From positions 1 to 47,059 of the forward strand of contig JAJXYH010000019.1 in the NCBI GenBank assembly GCA_021780675.1: 47,059 nt of DNA. The letters run 5' to 3'. The DNA comes from a bacterium. Its GTDB lineage: Bacteria; Patescibacteriota; Microgenomatia; Levybacterales; UBA12049. The notes beneath the pieces were generated by a model that searched no databases, was not told where the DNA came from, and saw only the letters and a program-made list of their open reading frames with translations. Below are positions 8,834 to 19,112 of the stretch, piece after piece. The position numbers were made by a program, and so were the translations under genes. The first letter of the stretch is position 1. The number at the start of each line of letters is the position of its first letter.

Positions 8834-10232
8834 AAACATTCACTTTGTCGGAATTAAAGGCGTCGGGATGACACCGCTTGCAATTATTGCCAAAGAGGCC
8901 GGTTTTGCAGTTACGGGTTGTGACACTCAAGATAGTTTTATAACGGATGAGCCGTTGAAAAAAGCAGGTATTAATCCGCTTGTAGGTTTTGATAAGTCAC
9001 ATGTTGTAAATGCCGATTTGGTAATAACAACAGGAGCAAATGGCGGTTTTGATAATCCTGAAAACTTGGAGGCTAAAAATCTAGATATTCCCATATTAAC
9101 ACAGGGTGAAGCAATTGCTAAATTTCAAAGCGGTGAATTTTTCGGTAAAAAATATGAAGGAATATCTATCGCAGGAACCCACGGAAAGACAACAACGACA
9201 GCAATGATTGCAGTTGTCTTAAAAGCGAACAAGCTTGACCCTTCTTTTGCAGTTGGTACAGGAATGATCCCGTTTTTGGATTCCGATGGACACTTTGGAA
9301 AGGGAAAATATTTTGTGGCGGAGGCAGATGAATATGCGACAGAACCCAAGTATGATAAAACACCCAAAATGCTACTGCAAAAGCCCAATATAGGCGTAAT
9401 TACCAATATTGAATACGACCACCCCGATGTTTATGCATCTTTAGAAGATTTAAAACGCGCATTCCTAAAGTTTGCAGAGGGAATAAGTAAGGATGGAGTT
9501 TTAATTACCAATATAGATAACGAAAATGTAAGAGAGCTTCTTAGATTCTATAAAGGAAATGTTATTACTTATGGATTTTCTAAAACAGCCGAGTTTGTCT
9601 TAACAAGGGTAAATATTGAGCAAGATAAAACATTTTTCTGGATAGAAAGAAATGATGTAAGTTTAGGTGAATTTTCAATTAATGTGTCCGGAGAACATAA
9701 TGCGCTTAACGCTTTGGCTGCAATTATTTCCTGTACAGAACTGGGATTACCGATAGAGCAAATAAAAAAGGGACTACTTTCTTTTAAAGGCACTAAAAGA
9801 AGAATGGAGTATATAAAAACAACTTATCAGGGAGCGTTAGTGTTTGATGATTATGCACATCATCCGACTGAAATACGGAAAACCTTAGAAACTCTTAGGA
9901 AAACCTATCCGAGTAAAAAAATTGTTTGTATTTTTCAACCGCATACATATTCGCGTACGAAATCTTTATTTGAACAATTTAAGAGTTCATTTACCGATGT
10001 TACAGAGCTAATTTTAACTAAGATTTACTCTTCCAAACGGGAAACTCCCGATCCGTTAGTTTCATCCGAAATTTTAGCCCAGCAAATTTCAACTACAAAA
10101 AACGGTGTAATATATACAGAAAACTTGGAAGATGTGGTAAAATATGTCGTTTCGAAGGCTTATGGTAGAGAATATATAATAATTACCATGGGAGCAGGGG
10201 ACGTATATAAAATTTTGGAGGAAATAAACTAA
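8820..10232 (+). CDS. murC: UDP-N-acetylmuramate--L-alanine ligase
   Basis: HFVGIKGVGMTPLA, AGTHGKTTTTAM, FDDYAHHPTEI, FQPHTYSRTKSL. Confidence 0.95.
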   Translation: MKKIKNIHFVGIKGVGMTPLAIIAKEAGFAVTGCDTQDSFITDEPLKKAGINPLVGFDKSHVVNADLVITTGANGGFDNPENLEAKNLDIPILTQGEAIAKFQSGEFFGKKYEGISIAGTHGKTTTTAMIAVVLKANKLDPSFAVGTGMIPFLDSDGHFGKGKYFVAEADEYATEPKYDKTPKMLLQKPNIGVITNIEYDHPDVYASLEDLKRAFLKFAEGISKDGVLITNIDNENVRELLRFYKGNVITYGFSKTAEFVLTRVNIEQDKTFFWIERNDVSLGEFSINVSGEHNALNALAAIISCTELGLPIEQIKKGLLSFKGTKRRMEYIKTTYQGALVFDDYAHHPTEIRKTLETLRKTYPSKKIVCIFQPHTYSRTKSLFEQFKSSFTDVTELILTKIYSSKRETPDPLVSSEILAQQISTTKNGVIYTENLEDVVKYVVSKAYGREYIIITMGAGDVYKILEEIN

Positions 10233-10233
10233 T

Positions 10234-11577
10234 ATGGACAAATTTATTGTAAAGGGAGGAAAAAAAATGCGGGGAACGGTTAACGTGTTTGGTTCAAAAA
10301 ATGTAGCTACAAAATTATTAGTTGCAGCATGTTTAACAGATGAGGAGATAGTTATCGAAAATTTACCTCTTATCTCAGACGTTTTAATAATGATTGAAAT
10401 AGTGAGGCATTTAGGCGGAGAAGCTAAAATCATTGACCACAAATTAAAAATAAGAATGAATAAATTTCTAAGTGAGAAAATTTCTCTGGAAAAAGCAGCA
10501 GAAATAAGACCATCGTTTATGTTTTTGGCGCCGCTTTTAGCCCGTAAAAAAGTTGCAATTATTCCTAATCCCGGTGGATGCAGGATTGGAGCAAGACCAA
10601 TAGACAGGGTCATAGACGGACTTAAGCAAATGGGCGTTAAGATTAAATATGAAAGTAAAGACGGATATTTTCATGCTCTGGCGCCTGATGGTTTAAAAGG
10701 AACATCTTATAAATTTGTAAAGAGTACTCATACGGGAACGGAAACAATGATACTGGCCGCCACAAACGCAAAAGGTAAAACAATTTTGGAAAATGCGGGG
10801 CAGGAGCCTGAAATTGATGAGCTTATTGCACTTTTAAATAGAATGGGTGGAAAAATTAAAAGAGATACACAAAATCCAAGAAGAATAGAAATAGATGGAG
10901 TAAGAAAATTGCACGGAGCAAAGTTTATTATTGCTCCAGATAGAAATGAGATTGTAACTTTTGCATGTGCGGCATTAGCAACACGAGGAGATATATTTAT
11001 TGAAAATATTACCAAAAAAGGAATTGAAGAATTCTTAGAACTTTTCGAAAAAATTGGAGGGCACTATGAAGAAAAAAATAAAGGAATAAGATTTTACTAT
11101 AAAGGAAAATTAAAAGCACAAGATGTTACGACAGGATATTATCCCGGTTTTATGACAGATTGGCAGGGTCCATGGTCTGTTGTAATGCTTAAATCGGAAG
11201 GAACATCGATACTTCATGAAAGAGTTTATGAAAATAGATTTACTTATGTTGAAGATATAAATAAAATGGGCGCAGAAATAGAGCTTTTTAATCCGCAGGT
11301 TAAAGACCCCAAAAAATATTATAATTTTAATTACAAAGACGGAAAAAATTTCTTTCATGCAGCCAGAATTACTGGTCCAAAAGAATTGCATAATGCAATT
11401 TTAAATATTTATGATTTAAGAGCAGGAGCAACTTTGGTTCTTGCAGCCTTGGCAGCTCAGGGTGAAAGTGTTTTACTAGGGATTGAGCACTTGGATAGGG
11501 GATACGAAGAGTTTGATAAAAGACTTAAAAAATTAGGCGCAAACATAAAAAGAGTAAAAGAAGAAATTTATGAATAA
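10234..11577 (+). CDS. murA: UDP-N-acetylglucosamine 1-carboxyvinyltransferase (MurA)
   Basis: FIVKGGKKMRGTVNVFGSKNVATKLLVAACL, PGGCRIGARPIDRVIDGLKQMG, YDLRAGATLVLAALAAQGESVL. Confidence 0.92.
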   Translation: MDKFIVKGGKKMRGTVNVFGSKNVATKLLVAACLTDEEIVIENLPLISDVLIMIEIVRHLGGEAKIIDHKLKIRMNKFLSEKISLEKAAEIRPSFMFLAPLLARKKVAIIPNPGGCRIGARPIDRVIDGLKQMGVKIKYESKDGYFHALAPDGLKGTSYKFVKSTHTGTETMILAATNAKGKTILENAGQEPEIDELIALLNRMGGKIKRDTQNPRRIEIDGVRKLHGAKFIIAPDRNEIVTFACAALATRGDIFIENITKKGIEEFLELFEKIGGHYEEKNKGIRFYYKGKLKAQDVTTGYYPGFMTDWQGPWSVVMLKSEGTSILHERVYENRFTYVEDINKMGAEIELFNPQVKDPKKYYNFNYKDGKNFFHAARITGPKELHNAILNIYDLRAGATLVLAALAAQGESVLLGIEHLDRGYEEFDKRLKKLGANIKRVKEEIYE

Positions 11578-12307
11578 AACAATAGGAGCGATAATACTTG
11601 CTGCGGGTAAAGGTACCAGAATGAAATCTAAGCAAATAAACAAGGTCGCGCTTCACTTAGCAGATAAACCGATGATCTTACATACGGTTGAATTTTTAAA
11701 AGACAATAATATAAAAAATATTGTGGTAGTAGTCGGTTTTGCGAAAGAGTCGGTAATGAAACTTTTAGACGGCGGGGTAATTTTTGCAGAGCAAAAACAA
11801 AGGTTAGGGACTGCACATGCCGTTTCAACAGCAATTAAAAAATTGTCAGGAGAGGTTAAAGAGGTTTTGGTCTTAAATGGAGATGATTCCGCTTTTTATA
11901 CGAGTGAGATAATTAATAAGCTTGTTAATAAACATATTAAAGACCAAGCGGCTTTTACGTTTTTAACAATTAAAAAAAATAATCCTCTTGGTTTAGGAAG
12001 GGTTGTAAGAGATTCAAAAGGAAAAGTGCTGGCAGTTGTGGAGGAAAAAGACGCGACTAAAGCACAAAGAAAAATCACCGAAGTTAATCCCGCATGTTAT
12101 ATTTTTAAAGTCTCTTTTTTAAAAAAATATTTAAAAAAAGTTAAGAAAAGCCCGATTACCGGTGAATATTACTTAACCAGTCTTATAGATTTGGGTATAA
12201 AAAATTATGAAAAGATAGAAACGCTTGCCGCGGGAAATCTTTTATGGAGAGGTGTTAATACACAGGAAGAGCTTTTAGAGGCTCAAAAATTAATCAAAAA
12301 AAATTAG
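11570..12307 (+). CDS. GlmU-type sugar nucleotidyltransferase, N-terminal domain only
   Basis: IGAIILAAGKGTRMKSKQINKVALHLADKPMI, EQKQRLGTAHAV, LNGDDSAF; lacks the C-terminal left-handed beta-helix of GlmU. Confidence 0.85.
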   Translation: MNKTIGAIILAAGKGTRMKSKQINKVALHLADKPMILHTVEFLKDNNIKNIVVVVGFAKESVMKLLDGGVIFAEQKQRLGTAHAVSTAIKKLSGEVKEVLVLNGDDSAFYTSEIINKLVNKHIKDQAAFTFLTIKKNNPLGLGRVVRDSKGKVLAVVEEKDATKAQRKITEVNPACYIFKVSFLKKYLKKVKKSPITGEYYLTSLIDLGIKNYEKIETLAAGNLLWRGVNTQEELLEAQKLIKKN

Positions 12308-12335
12308 TTCTCATATACAATTTGATATAGATTTA

Positions 12336-12364
12336 TTGAATAAGCTAACTTCAAGTATTATAAT
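12336..12364 (+). promoter_or_regulatory. mraY promoter
   Basis: TTGAAT (12336-12341) N17 TATAAT (12359-12364), 7 nt before the ATG at 12372. Confidence 0.65.
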
Positions 12365-12371
12365 ATAATCT

Positions 12372-13385
12372 ATGGCCCAACTATTAGGTTTTACTTTGCT
12401 TTCCCTAGTAATCACAGCGCTTCTTATAGTTCCTTTTATAGACTTTTTATATAAAATTAAGCTAAGAAGACAAGACCAAAAAACCGTAGATCTATTTAAT
12501 AAACCGACACCCATTTTTGATAAATTTCACGCCTGGAAGGTGGGTACTCCATTTGGCGGAGGACTGCTTATAATTATCATAGTTTCTGTTCTTTTCTTAT
12601 GGTCTTTTGGTGTTTTAAACGTGGATGTTAGCTTATGGGAAATTTTCGTAATCCTTTTCACATTTATTAGCTTTGGGGTTCTGGGGTTTTATGATGATGT
12701 TAAAAAATTGATAAATGGAAGGGACAATATTAATTTTTTTGGTTTAAGGTTTAGACATAAATTTATTCTTCAGTGCCTTTTAGCTGTTGTTCCCGCAACT
12801 ATTTTATACACGCATCTTGGTTATAGTTTTTTGTTTGTACGGGGCTTGGGGCAAGTTAATGTAGGATTTTTGTATATTCCGTTTGCAGTATTTGTGATTG
12901 TATCTTTTGCAAACGCCTTTAATATTACTGACGGTCTAGACGGCTTAGCGCCCGGACTACTGCTAATTGCACTGGTTGCATTCCTTTCGATTTCATTTGC
13001 TAATGTTGAGCAGAGCCTTGGACTTTTTATTGCTATACTTATGGGCAGCGTTGCTGCCTTTTTATATTTTAACGTGTATAAAGCGAGGATTTGGTTAGGT
13101 GACGTAGGATCTATGTCACTCGGCGCGTCTTTGGCAATAATTGGACTTTTAACCGGCAAAATTTTGGCAATTGCCATTATTGGAGGGGTTTTTGTTTTAG
13201 AGGTAGGTTCATCTTTAGTTCAAATTTTAGGGAAGAAATTTTTAAAAAGAAAAATATTGCCGATTGCACCCTTACATTTATATTTTCAAAAAAGAGGTTG
13301 GGATGAGCCAAAAATCGTAATGCGCGCCTGGTGGTTGGGGATTGTATTTGCAATACTTGGGTTATACCTTGCGTATTACAAATAA
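12372..13385 (+). CDS. mraY: Phospho-N-acetylmuramoyl-pentapeptide-transferase
   Basis: 337 aa multi-TM; KVGTPFGGGLLI, GFYDDVKKL, NAFNITDGLDGLAPG, IWLGDVGSMSLG, APLHLYFQKRGWDEPKIVMRAWW. Confidence 0.95.
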   Translation: MAQLLGFTLLSLVITALLIVPFIDFLYKIKLRRQDQKTVDLFNKPTPIFDKFHAWKVGTPFGGGLLIIIIVSVLFLWSFGVLNVDVSLWEIFVILFTFISFGVLGFYDDVKKLINGRDNINFFGLRFRHKFILQCLLAVVPATILYTHLGYSFLFVRGLGQVNVGFLYIPFAVFVIVSFANAFNITDGLDGLAPGLLLIALVAFLSISFANVEQSLGLFIAILMGSVAAFLYFNVYKARIWLGDVGSMSLGASLAIIGLLTGKILAIAIIGGVFVLEVGSSLVQILGKKFLKRKILPIAPLHLYFQKRGWDEPKIVMRAWWLGIVFAILGLYLAYYK

Positions 13386-14455
13386 TGAAAAGAATTGATT
13401 TAGTTCTTCTAATATCCGTATTGTTTTTAACTCTTTTCGGATTGTTTATGATCTATGATGCTTCTTCCTATGTTGCATTTAGAGATTTTGCAGATAAATA
13501 TCATTACATAAAAGACCAATTTTTTTGGGTAATCTTGGGGGCTGTGGCGCTTGGGTTTTTTTCTCATTTTGATTATCACAAGTTCTACAATCTTGCTTTA
13601 CCGATCATGGTTTTTGCAATTGCGCTTTTAATATTGGTGTTTGTACCCGGTGTAGGGGTAAAATTATTGGGCGCAAGACGGTGGATTAATTTACACTTTA
13701 CGCTTTTACAGCCTTCTGAGTTTGTAAAGCTGGCACTATCTACCTACTTGGCAGCCTGGTTTTCGAATAAAGAAAAGGGGAGACTTTGGGCATTCCTATT
13801 ACTTTTGGCATTTATAATATTTTTGGTAATGCTTGAGCCGGATATGGGAACGGCGGCAATTATATTGTTTGAGGGAATTGTAATTTATTTTTTATCAGGA
13901 GCGAAAACAATCTATTTTGTAATAATGGGACCAGTTATTGCCGTTTTAGGACTAATTTTTGCAAAGCTTGAACCATATAGAGCAGCAAGACTTACTACTT
14001 TTTTAAACGTTTCTCAAAACGTTGATTCAACGTCATATCATGTTAGGCAAATACTTATTGCTTTGGGTTCGGGAGGTTTAACTGGGGTGGGGATTGGAAA
14101 TTCATTACAAAAGTATGCCTTTCTTCCTGAGAGTACCACCGATTCTATTTTTGCGATAATTGCAGAAGAGTTGGGTTTTTTGGGATCCCTAGCAATAATT
14201 TTTGTGTTTATAATTGTTATATGGAGGGGATTTAGGATTGCTACAAACGCAAAAGATCTATTTGGAAAATTATTGGCAGGGGGGATAATTTCGTTTTTAG
14301 CAGGACAAATAATGATTAACTTAGCAGCACAAACGGCACTGTTACCGCTTACGGGAATTCCTTTGCCGTTTATTTCTTATGGAGGTTCGGCTTTAATTAT
14401 CAATTTGGCAGCAATCGGAATTTTACTTAACATATCTAAACAAAGCAAAGTATGA
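13385..14455 (+). CDS. ftsW: SEDS-family peptidoglycan polymerase FtsW
   Basis: LGARRWINLHFTLLQPSEFVKLALSTYLA, EPDMGTAAII, FLPESTTDSIFAIIAEELGFLG, PLPFISYGGSALI. ATG at 13385 overlaps the mraY stop (TAATG). Confidence 0.95.
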   Translation: MKRIDLVLLISVLFLTLFGLFMIYDASSYVAFRDFADKYHYIKDQFFWVILGAVALGFFSHFDYHKFYNLALPIMVFAIALLILVFVPGVGVKLLGARRWINLHFTLLQPSEFVKLALSTYLAAWFSNKEKGRLWAFLLLLAFIIFLVMLEPDMGTAAIILFEGIVIYFLSGAKTIYFVIMGPVIAVLGLIFAKLEPYRAARLTTFLNVSQNVDSTSYHVRQILIALGSGGLTGVGIGNSLQKYAFLPESTTDSIFAIIAEELGFLGSLAIIFVFIIVIWRGFRIATNAKDLFGKLLAGGIISFLAGQIMINLAAQTALLPLTGIPLPFISYGGSALIINLAAIGILLNISKQSKV

Positions 14456-15540
14456 AAATTTTAATTACAGGCGGGCATTTGACGCCTGCACTTGCAGTTA
14501 TAGAAAAACTTAAAGGAAAACATGAAGTTCTTTATGTTGGTAGAAAACACGCTTTTGAAGGTGACAGCGCTATTTCTTTTGAATACCAAACCATTACAAA
14601 ATTGGGAATTCCATTTTATGAAATTAAAACCGGAAGATTGCAGAGAAAATTTACCAAGTACACTGTTTCTTCGCTTTTAAGAATTCCAAGCGGATTTTTA
14701 GGTGCTTATAAAATATTAATTGATGTTAAGCCGGATGTGGTCTTGGGTTTTGGAAGCTATGTTTCCGTGCCTGTGGGTATTGCCGCAAAATCATTAGGAA
14801 TACCACTGGTTATACATGAACAAATTCTTGCAGCTGGGTTTGCAAACAGAGTACTTTCGAAATTTGCAGATAAGATATGTGTTTCCTGGAAGTCTTCAGA
14901 AAGTTATTTTCCAAAGAAGAAAACTATTCTAACCGGAAATCCTTTAAGAGGTAGCGTATTGAATTTGAAAAATCAACAACAGGAAAAATCAATATACATT
15001 AGCGGCGGAAGTTTAGGATCTCATACTATAAATATGTTAATTTTAAAAATAATAAAAAAACTTTTAAAGGACTTTGTAGTTTTCCATCAGACAGGTGATT
15101 ATAAAAAACACAATGATTTCCAAAAACTTTTAGAGTTAAAGGAAACTTTACCAAAACAATTGGCTGATAAATACAAGTTAGTGAAATTTATGGATGTTGA
15201 TGAAGTATCCAAAAATATGTTGGCATCAAGTTTTGTAATAGGAAGATCCGGAATTAATACGGTAACTGAATTAATTTACCTTAAAAAAGCGGCGATTTTA
15301 ATACCTTTATCGTTAACCAAACACAGTGAGCAAATAAAAAATGCATACTTTTTTAAGCAAATCGGTCTTGGAGAAGTGTATTTAGAAGAAGATTTAGAAT
15401 CGGAAGGCCTCTACGATAAAATTATTAACTTTTATAAGAATATAGATAAATATCAATTAAAGGAAAACGTTCTAGTAAAAGAATCAGCAGATAAAATTAT
15501 TTCTGTACTTGAAGATGTTTATCCAAAAAAGGCTTCTTAA
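14452..15540 (+). CDS. murG: UDP-GlcNAc--MurNAc-(pentapeptide) pyrophosphoryl-undecaprenol GlcNAc transferase
   Basis: ILITGGHLTPALAVI, VLGFGSYVSVPVGIAAKSLGIPLVIHEQ, SGGSLGSHTIN, GRSGINTVTELIYLKKAAILIPL. Confidence 0.92.
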   Translation: MKILITGGHLTPALAVIEKLKGKHEVLYVGRKHAFEGDSAISFEYQTITKLGIPFYEIKTGRLQRKFTKYTVSSLLRIPSGFLGAYKILIDVKPDVVLGFGSYVSVPVGIAAKSLGIPLVIHEQILAAGFANRVLSKFADKICVSWKSSESYFPKKKTILTGNPLRGSVLNLKNQQQEKSIYISGGSLGSHTINMLILKIIKKLLKDFVVFHQTGDYKKHNDFQKLLELKETLPKQLADKYKLVKFMDVDEVSKNMLASSFVIGRSGINTVTELIYLKKAAILIPLSLTKHSEQIKNAYFFKQIGLGEVYLEEDLESEGLYDKIINFYKNIDKYQLKENVLVKESADKIISVLEDVYPKKAS

Positions 15541-15931
15541 AAAAGATCGAAATAAAAAACGAAAAAAACAATTAATATTTTCGGGTGTAATTATTTTATT
15601 TTTATTTGTTTTGGGAGTTTTTGTATACACTAATTTTTCCTTTGGCAGAAAAGTTTATATAAATCCGGTTTTGGAAAACCAACAAACAGGCACGTCTAAC
15701 TTGGAGCAAACATTAAAGGGTGCGAATATTAATTTTTCAAATATTAAATCGAATAATGACGGTTCATATAGTATTACACTATCGGATGGTGGTGAGGTAA
15801 TTTTGTCTTCAAAAAAAGACTTAAAGGCGCAACTATCCTCTTTACAATTAATACTTTCTAGGCTTACAATAGAAGGGAAGAAGCTTAAGATCGTAGATTT
15901 TAGGTACGATCGTCCTGTAATTTCATTTTAA
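15515..15931 (+). CDS. Short FtsQ/DivIB-like protein
   Basis: About 138 aa, single N-terminal TM, between murG and ftsA, C-terminus LKIVDFRYDRPVISF resembles the FtsQ end. Confidence 0.6.
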   Translation: MFIQKRLLKKDRNKKRKKQLIFSGVIILFLFVLGVFVYTNFSFGRKVYINPVLENQQTGTSNLEQTLKGANINFSNIKSNNDGSYSITLSDGGEVILSSKKDLKAQLSSLQLILSRLTIEGKKLKIVDFRYDRPVISF

Positions 15932-15935
15932 ATTT

Positions 15936-17231
15936 ATGAGTGAAGGAAAAATAGTTGTCGCAATTGATATCGGTACTTCAAAAATTGTTACTTTAATTGC
16001 AAAAGTTGATGAAGATGTAAATGTTTTAGGTGTATCCGAGACGCAGGCTAACGGAATTAAAAAAGGTCAAATTGTAGATATAGATGAAGCTGTAATTTCA
16101 ATAAATAATTCCTTAGAAGCAGCTGAGCGAATGGCCGGTTATTCGGCCTCGCATGTTGTTGCGTCTATTGGCGGAAGCCATATTGAGTCACAAAACTCTA
16201 GAGGTGTTGTCGCAGTTGCAAGACCGGAAGGCGAAATTACGGAGAGTGATTTAGCAAGAGTGTTCGATGCGGCAAGAGCAGTATCTCTTCCCTCAAGTAG
16301 GGAAATTATTCACGTACTCCCCCGAAGTTACATTGTTGATGGTCAAGAAGGAATTAAAGACCCAATTGGTATGACGGGTGTTAGGCTTGAAGTTGATACA
16401 CACATAATTTCTGCTAACGCGGTATCAATTAAAAATATGGAAAAGGCATTTTCTAATGTTGGGGTTGATTTGGACGGAGTGGTTTTTAGCGGATACGCAA
16501 GTTCGCTTGCAACTCTTTCGGATACGGAAAAAGAATTGGGTGTAGTACTAGTTGATATTGGTGCCGGAACAACCGATATCTCGGTTTATGTGGACGGTTC
16601 GGTAGCTTATTCTTCCGTTCTTCCAATCGGCGCAAAACACATAACCAATGATCTTGCGATTGGTTTAAGGATATCTTTGGAGTCTGCTGAGAAAATTAAG
16701 TTGCATTTATCAATTCCCGCCAGGAAAGCAGTTAGAGTAGATCAAGAGGGAGAAAATGAAAGGACAGAAGAAAAAGTAGGTGACGAGGTAGATCTTTCAG
16801 ACCTTAATTTGCCTGAAGAATTAAAGAAAGTTTCTAAAAAAACCTTAGTTGATGGGATTATCAGACCAAGATTAAACGAAATATTTACAATGGTAGGTAT
16901 AGAAATTAAGAAAAGTGGTTTTATCGGACAAACTCCATCAGGGCTTGTTATTACCGGCGGCGGAGCAAAAACAACCGGTGTAACGGATGCAGCAAAAAGG
17001 ATGCTTGCAATGCCTGTTAGAGTTGCAATTCCAACAAATATAAAAGGGATAATAGACGAAATCCAAGAACCTTCTTTTTCAACAGTTGTTGGTTTAACAG
17101 TGTATGGCGGCGGTCTTGATGTACAAAATTCTCTTCCCTTTGGTTTTTCGATGCCAAAGATACCGGGTATAAAAATAGATAACAAGATTTTTTCTAAAGT
17201 AATTTCGTTTGTAAAGTCATTTTTACCCTAA
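15936..17231 (+). CDS. ftsA: Cell division protein FtsA
   Basis: VVAIDIGTSKIVTLIA, SIGGSHIESQNSRGVV, VLVDIGAGTTDISVY, VITGGGA; C-terminal amphipathic helix. Confidence 0.96.
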   Translation: MSEGKIVVAIDIGTSKIVTLIAKVDEDVNVLGVSETQANGIKKGQIVDIDEAVISINNSLEAAERMAGYSASHVVASIGGSHIESQNSRGVVAVARPEGEITESDLARVFDAARAVSLPSSREIIHVLPRSYIVDGQEGIKDPIGMTGVRLEVDTHIISANAVSIKNMEKAFSNVGVDLDGVVFSGYASSLATLSDTEKELGVVLVDIGAGTTDISVYVDGSVAYSSVLPIGAKHITNDLAIGLRISLESAEKIKLHLSIPARKAVRVDQEGENERTEEKVGDEVDLSDLNLPEELKKVSKKTLVDGIIRPRLNEIFTMVGIEIKKSGFIGQTPSGLVITGGGAKTTGVTDAAKRMLAMPVRVAIPTNIKGIIDEIQEPSFSTVVGLTVYGGGLDVQNSLPFGFSMPKIPGIKIDNKIFSKVISFVKSFLP

Positions 17232-17285
17232 AGTTTTACTAAAGGGTCTGCCTTAAAAATTCTGTCTCAAAAGAATATACGGAAC

Positions 17286-17314
17286 TTGCAAATTTAATGT
17301 TAATTTGCTAGTAT
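17286..17314 (+). promoter_or_regulatory. ftsZ-proximal promoter with palindrome in spacer
   Basis: TTGCAA (17286-17291) N17 TAGTAT (17309-17314); GCAAATT-taatgtt-AATTTGC inverted repeat at 17288-17308. Confidence 0.5.
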
Positions 17315-17326
17315 CCAGAAACAAAT

Positions 17327-18460
17327 ATGTTAATTAAACCGCAGACAACAAATTTTGCAAAAATAAGGGTGATGGGAATCGGTGGAGGTGGCGGAAATGC
17401 CTTAAATTCGATGATTTCCCAAAGCACGATCCAGGGTGTTGATTTTATTTGTGTAAATACCGATGCACAGAGTCTTCTTTTAAATCAGGCAGCAACTAAA
17501 CTTCAAATTGGAGAAAATTTAACCAAAGGTCTTGGGTCGGGCGGAAATCCGGATATAGGAAAAGAAGCAGCAGAAGAATCTTACGAGAAAATAAAAGAAT
17601 TAATTAATGGTACAGACATGATTTTCTTAACTGCGGGAATGGGTGGAGGAACAGGAACAGGTGCAACCCCTGTAATTGCAAGAGCTGCAAAAGAGGTTGG
17701 CGCATTAACAGTTGCTGTTGTTACCAAACCATTTGCGTTTGAAGGAACAAGGAGAATGGTTGCAGCAGAAGACGGGATAGAAGAGCTTAAAGATAAGGTC
17801 GATACTTTAATTATTATCCCAAACCAAAGGATATTAGACGTTGTCGATAAAAAACTTTCGCTTTTAGAAGCATTTAAAGTTGCCGATTCGGTTCTTACAC
17901 AGGGTGTACAGGGAATTTCCGATCTTATTACTTTACCTGGGCTTATTAATGTAGATTTTGCCGACGTTAGGACAATTATGTCCAATGCAGGGAGCGCGTT
18001 AATGGGAATAGGAACCGGAGTTGGGGAAAACAGGGCACAAGCTGCGGCAAGAGCGGCGGTTGCATCTCCGCTTTTAGAAATTTCCATGGACGGAGCAAGA
18101 GGAGTGTTATTTAATATCATCGGAGGACCGGATTTAACCATGAACGAGGTTGATGAAGCGGCAAAAATTGTTGCTTCAGCTGCCGATCCTGATGCAAATA
18201 TAATTTTCGGAGCTACAATTGATGAAACGATGCATGATCAGCTTAAGATCACCGTAATTGCAACAGGATTTGATTCAACCAGGCAAACTCTTAAGGAATT
18301 TATGACGCCAACTATTAATAGAGTTATGGAGCAAAGCCAACAGCAGGTAAATAATCAGACAAATACGGTACAAGAGCCTCCAATGCCTACAGAAGCGCCT
18401 GCAGCGGAGGAAGAAGACGACGCATGGGACATTCCCGCATTTCTTAGACAAAAAAATTAA
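17327..18460 (+). CDS. ftsZ: Cell division protein FtsZ
   Basis: [33 protein letters not shown]-terminal peptide [14 protein letters not shown]. Confidence 0.98.
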   Translation: MLIKPQTTNFAKIRVMGIGGGGGNALNSMISQSTIQGVDFICVNTDAQSLLLNQAATKLQIGENLTKGLGSGGNPDIGKEAAEESYEKIKELINGTDMIFLTAGMGGGTGTGATPVIARAAKEVGALTVAVVTKPFAFEGTRRMVAAEDGIEELKDKVDTLIIIPNQRILDVVDKKLSLLEAFKVADSVLTQGVQGISDLITLPGLINVDFADVRTIMSNAGSALMGIGTGVGENRAQAAARAAVASPLLEISMDGARGVLFNIIGGPDLTMNEVDEAAKIVASAADPDANIIFGATIDETMHDQLKITVIATGFDSTRQTLKEFMTPTINRVMEQSQQQVNNQTNTVQEPPMPTEAPAAEEEDDAWDIPAFLRQKN

Positions 18461-18519
18461 ACCACCAAATTCTTCTTTAAATTGATTTTTGCTTATATAA
18501 AGTGTATAAGAAAATTAAG

Positions 18520-18978
18520 ATGACTAAAAACAAGCAAGAAGAAGACGGGTTATATTTTACAAAAGATAAATTTTTTGCTGTAATATTGATTTTTGCTATC
18601 CTCTTGTTAGTTTATTTTTTAACTAAAAATAGCATTTATCTTGGGAATCCGGTAGCTAAAAGTTCTACTTCCACAATTACCTTACCTTCGATTAGTCCAA
18701 CTTTAACAACGGCACCCACTTTAACAGATACCCCTACGCCAATACCTTTACAACAAGCTAAGTATTTCGTAGGACCATTATATTGCCCTAAAGTGTATTT
18801 GTCCGGCGTAACGCCTTGTGTTGATCAATATAAAACTCCGGTAGCATGCGTTTCCATGTTACACCCTGATGGAAGTCCCATTATTAATCTAATTTGTGGA
18901 ATACCTAATAACTCAAATAGCGTTAAGTCGTGTATAAATTATATGAATAATCCAAATGTTGTAATATGCCCCCAATAG
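18520..18978 (+). CDS. Membrane-anchored Cys-containing extracytoplasmic protein
   Basis: One TM, then T/P-rich linker (TAPTLTDTPTPIPL) and a small domain with 6 Cys. ATG at 18520 preferred. Confidence 0.6.
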   Translation: MTKNKQEEDGLYFTKDKFFAVILIFAILLLVYFLTKNSIYLGNPVAKSSTSTITLPSISPTLTTAPTLTDTPTPIPLQQAKYFVGPLYCPKVYLSGVTPCVDQYKTPVACVSMLHPDGSPIINLICGIPNNSNSVKSCINYMNNPNVVICPQ

Positions 18979-19112
18979 CAAAAAACTTCACAAAATATAA
19001 CCTTATAGTTAATCAATTAGCCTCAAGACAAACTAGAAAAAAATATTTAGCCTCAAATATATATCGTAATTATATGTTGTGCGACATAAAATAAATTTTA
19101 TAACCCTAGTTA

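Noticed and set aside
10089-10613. Minus-strand 174-aa ORF
   Set aside because: Antisense across the murC/murA junction; shadow ORF.
13331-13384. Upstream N-terminal extension of FtsW in the ORF track (MVGDCICNTWVIPCVLQ...)
   Set aside because: Overlaps the conserved MraY C-terminus; ATG at 13385 with TAATG overlap gives a normal FtsW N-terminus.
17581-18141. Minus-strand 186-aa ORF
   Set aside because: Antisense to conserved ftsZ; low-complexity Pro/Ser/Thr composition typical of a shadow ORF.
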